Source of the DNA: Dehalococcoidales bacterium
GTDB taxonomy: Bacteria; Chloroflexota; Dehalococcoidia; Dehalococcoidales; UBA2162
Reading direction: 5' to 3'
DNA: 7,047 nt
Assembly: GCA_002685815.1 (NCBI GenBank)
Contig: NYYM01000029.1
Location: forward strand, 1 to 7,047
Positions 6,705-7,047 of the stretch are shown here, one piece after another. A program made the position numbers and the translations under genes. Every line of letters begins with the position of its first letter. Within the stretch, counting starts at the first letter, position 1. The notes under the pieces are model-generated. The model was given only the letters and a program-made list of their open reading frames with translations, was not told where the DNA came from and did not search any database.

Positions 6705-6708
6705 CTCG

Positions 6709-6805
6709 TGGCGGGAGCGCATGGGAGTCGAACCCACCGAAGACACTATTAATGCCCCCCAACGGATTTGAAGTCCGCGAAGCCCACCGGGACTCATCCG
6801 CTCCC
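6709..6805 (-). tRNA. selC: tRNA-Sec (anticodon UCA)
   Basis: On the minus strand the 97-base gene starts GGGAGCGG and ends GCGCTCCC-G-CCA with the CCA encoded. It shows the long six-pair D stem (GAGTCC/GGGCTT with loop CGGT), anticodon loop CTTCAAA giving UCA, a variable arm of about nine pairs (GGGGGCATT/AGTGTCTTC with loop AAT) and T loop TTCGACT. Discriminator G73 is the SerRS-type base. These are the hallmarks of bacterial selenocysteine tRNA, charged with serine and converted by SelA, then carried by SelB to UGA. Seven acceptor pairs are perfect; the eighth position, usually paired in bacteria, appears as G opposite G. The gene faces the selA operon convergently, about 1.1 kb after selB. 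No clear terminator follows it. Confidence 0.97.
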
Positions 6806-6824
6806 CCGTCTGTAGGCAGGTTCT

Positions 6825-6853
6825 AGTATATATTAATTGCCCGCCTAGCACAA
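6825..6853 (-). promoter_or_regulatory. Promoter of tRNA-Sec
   Basis: On the minus strand TTGTGC (6853-6848) and TATACT (6830-6825) are 17 bases apart. The -10 box matches consensus in five of six bases; the -35 box is weak. It ends 19 bases before the mature tRNA, leaving a short 5' leader for RNase P, and lies just after the permease stop codon. Confidence 0.6.
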
Positions 6854-6869
6854 TAATCTACGTCCGTCT

Positions 6870-7047
6870 CTAGAGGAAGATGATACCTGCCAGAATCCCG
6901 GCTATCAGGACTGAAAGCCCGAGGATGAGAGCCACTTTCAGGCTTCGGACCGCTCCAGCTGTGATAAGGAGGCCCGGTATGCTGACTGCCGGGAGAGTTA
7001 TGAGCATCACCGCGGCTATTCCGGTAAGACCGTTATTTATTAGTCCT
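6870..7047 (-). CDS. Membrane permease, C-terminal 58 residues (YraQ/DUF318-like), truncated by window edge
   Basis: The minus strand is open from the right edge to TAG at 6872-6870. The piece contains two hydrophobic segments: about residues 7-29 (LTGIAAVMLITLPAVSIPGL, then more hydrophobic residues) and 38-58 (VALILGLSVLIAGILAGIIF), joined by a short basic loop GAVRSLK. The LP-x-x-S-x-P pattern followed by a loop and a last helix ending at the C-terminus resembles the end of YraQ/DUF318-type permeases, a family that includes the ArsP-like transporters. It acts in the cytoplasmic membrane; the substrate cannot be told. Its stop is 64 bases upstream of tRNA-Sec. That it is a membrane protein is sure; the family is a recognition from pattern, moderately certain. 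Confidence 0.6.
   Translation of the reverse strand, partial: GLINNGLTGIAAVMLITLPAVSIPGLLITAGAVRSLKVALILGLSVLIAGILAGIIFL

Noticed and set aside
6677..6708. Terminator for tRNA-Sec at the T6 run (minus strand 6682-6677)
   Set aside because: No stable stem precedes the T run, so there is not enough to call an intrinsic terminator.
6527..6826. 99-codon plus-strand open frame starting MEGRTARK
   Set aside because: It runs antisense across tRNA-Sec and the tRNA-like relic; its GGSAWESNPP part is the usual artefact of translating a tRNA backwards.
1..7047. CRISPR array, insertion sequence, or selenoprotein with in-frame TGA plus SECIS
   Set aside because: No regularly spaced repeats, transposase signatures or coding frames continuing across a TGA were seen on either strand.

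Overview
The window is a selenocysteine-decoding locus from a moderately GC-rich anaerobic bacterium. The protein flavour of SelB and the lone AICAR transformylase-like enzyme suggest an anaerobic Chloroflexota (Dehalococcoidia-like) or Clostridia-type Bacillota. That placement is an impression from the sequences, not a database result. The central gene set, selA, a purH-like gene and selB on the plus strand plus selC (tRNA-Sec) on the minus strand, means the organism can charge and insert selenocysteine. selD (selenophosphate synthetase) and any selenoprotein gene are not in the window.

Layout. Positions 1-711 (minus strand) hold the 5' part of a NifS/IscS-type cysteine desulfurase (running off the left edge) and, one base upstream of it, a small NIL-domain protein with a GTG start. 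They are preceded by a long leader (712-990) containing a clear TPP (THI-box) riboswitch at 889-975, a weak A/T-rich terminator-like hairpin at 860-881, and a good sigma-70-type promoter at 991-1019. Thiamin pyrophosphate therefore probably controls this sulfur-mobilisation pair. Positions 1106-5595 (plus strand) hold selA, a stand-alone AICAR transformylase-like gene lacking the IMP cyclohydrolase domain, and selB, closely spaced as an operon. Positions 5596-6489 hold a more A/T-rich stretch with an unrecognised 200-residue protein that has its own promoter and a strong ribosome-binding site. Positions 6490-6708 contain no credible protein gene. They do contain what looks like a decayed, 5'-damaged second copy of the tRNA-Sec gene in the same orientation as the real one. 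Positions 6709-6805 (minus) are tRNA-Sec itself with anticodon UCA, with its promoter at 6825-6853. Positions 6870-7047 (minus) are the last 58 codons of a membrane permease that resembles the YraQ/DUF318 family.

How the parts work together. SerRS would charge the UCA tRNA with serine, SelA would convert seryl-tRNA-Sec to selenocysteyl-tRNA-Sec using selenophosphate, and SelB would deliver it to UGA codons followed by a SECIS hairpin. The AICAR transformylase-like protein has no known role in this pathway, and its position between selA and selB is the main functional puzzle. Cysteine desulfurases supply persulfide sulfur for thiamin thiazole, tRNA thiolation and Fe-S clusters. The riboswitch points to the thiamin branch here, with a possible side role in selenium handling because of the divergent neighbour selA.

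Most worth checking: the TPP-controlled NIL-desulfurase operon, the tRNA-Sec-like relic next to selC, the orphan gene inserted between selB and selC, and the conserved or accidental linkage of the purH-like gene with selA and selB.
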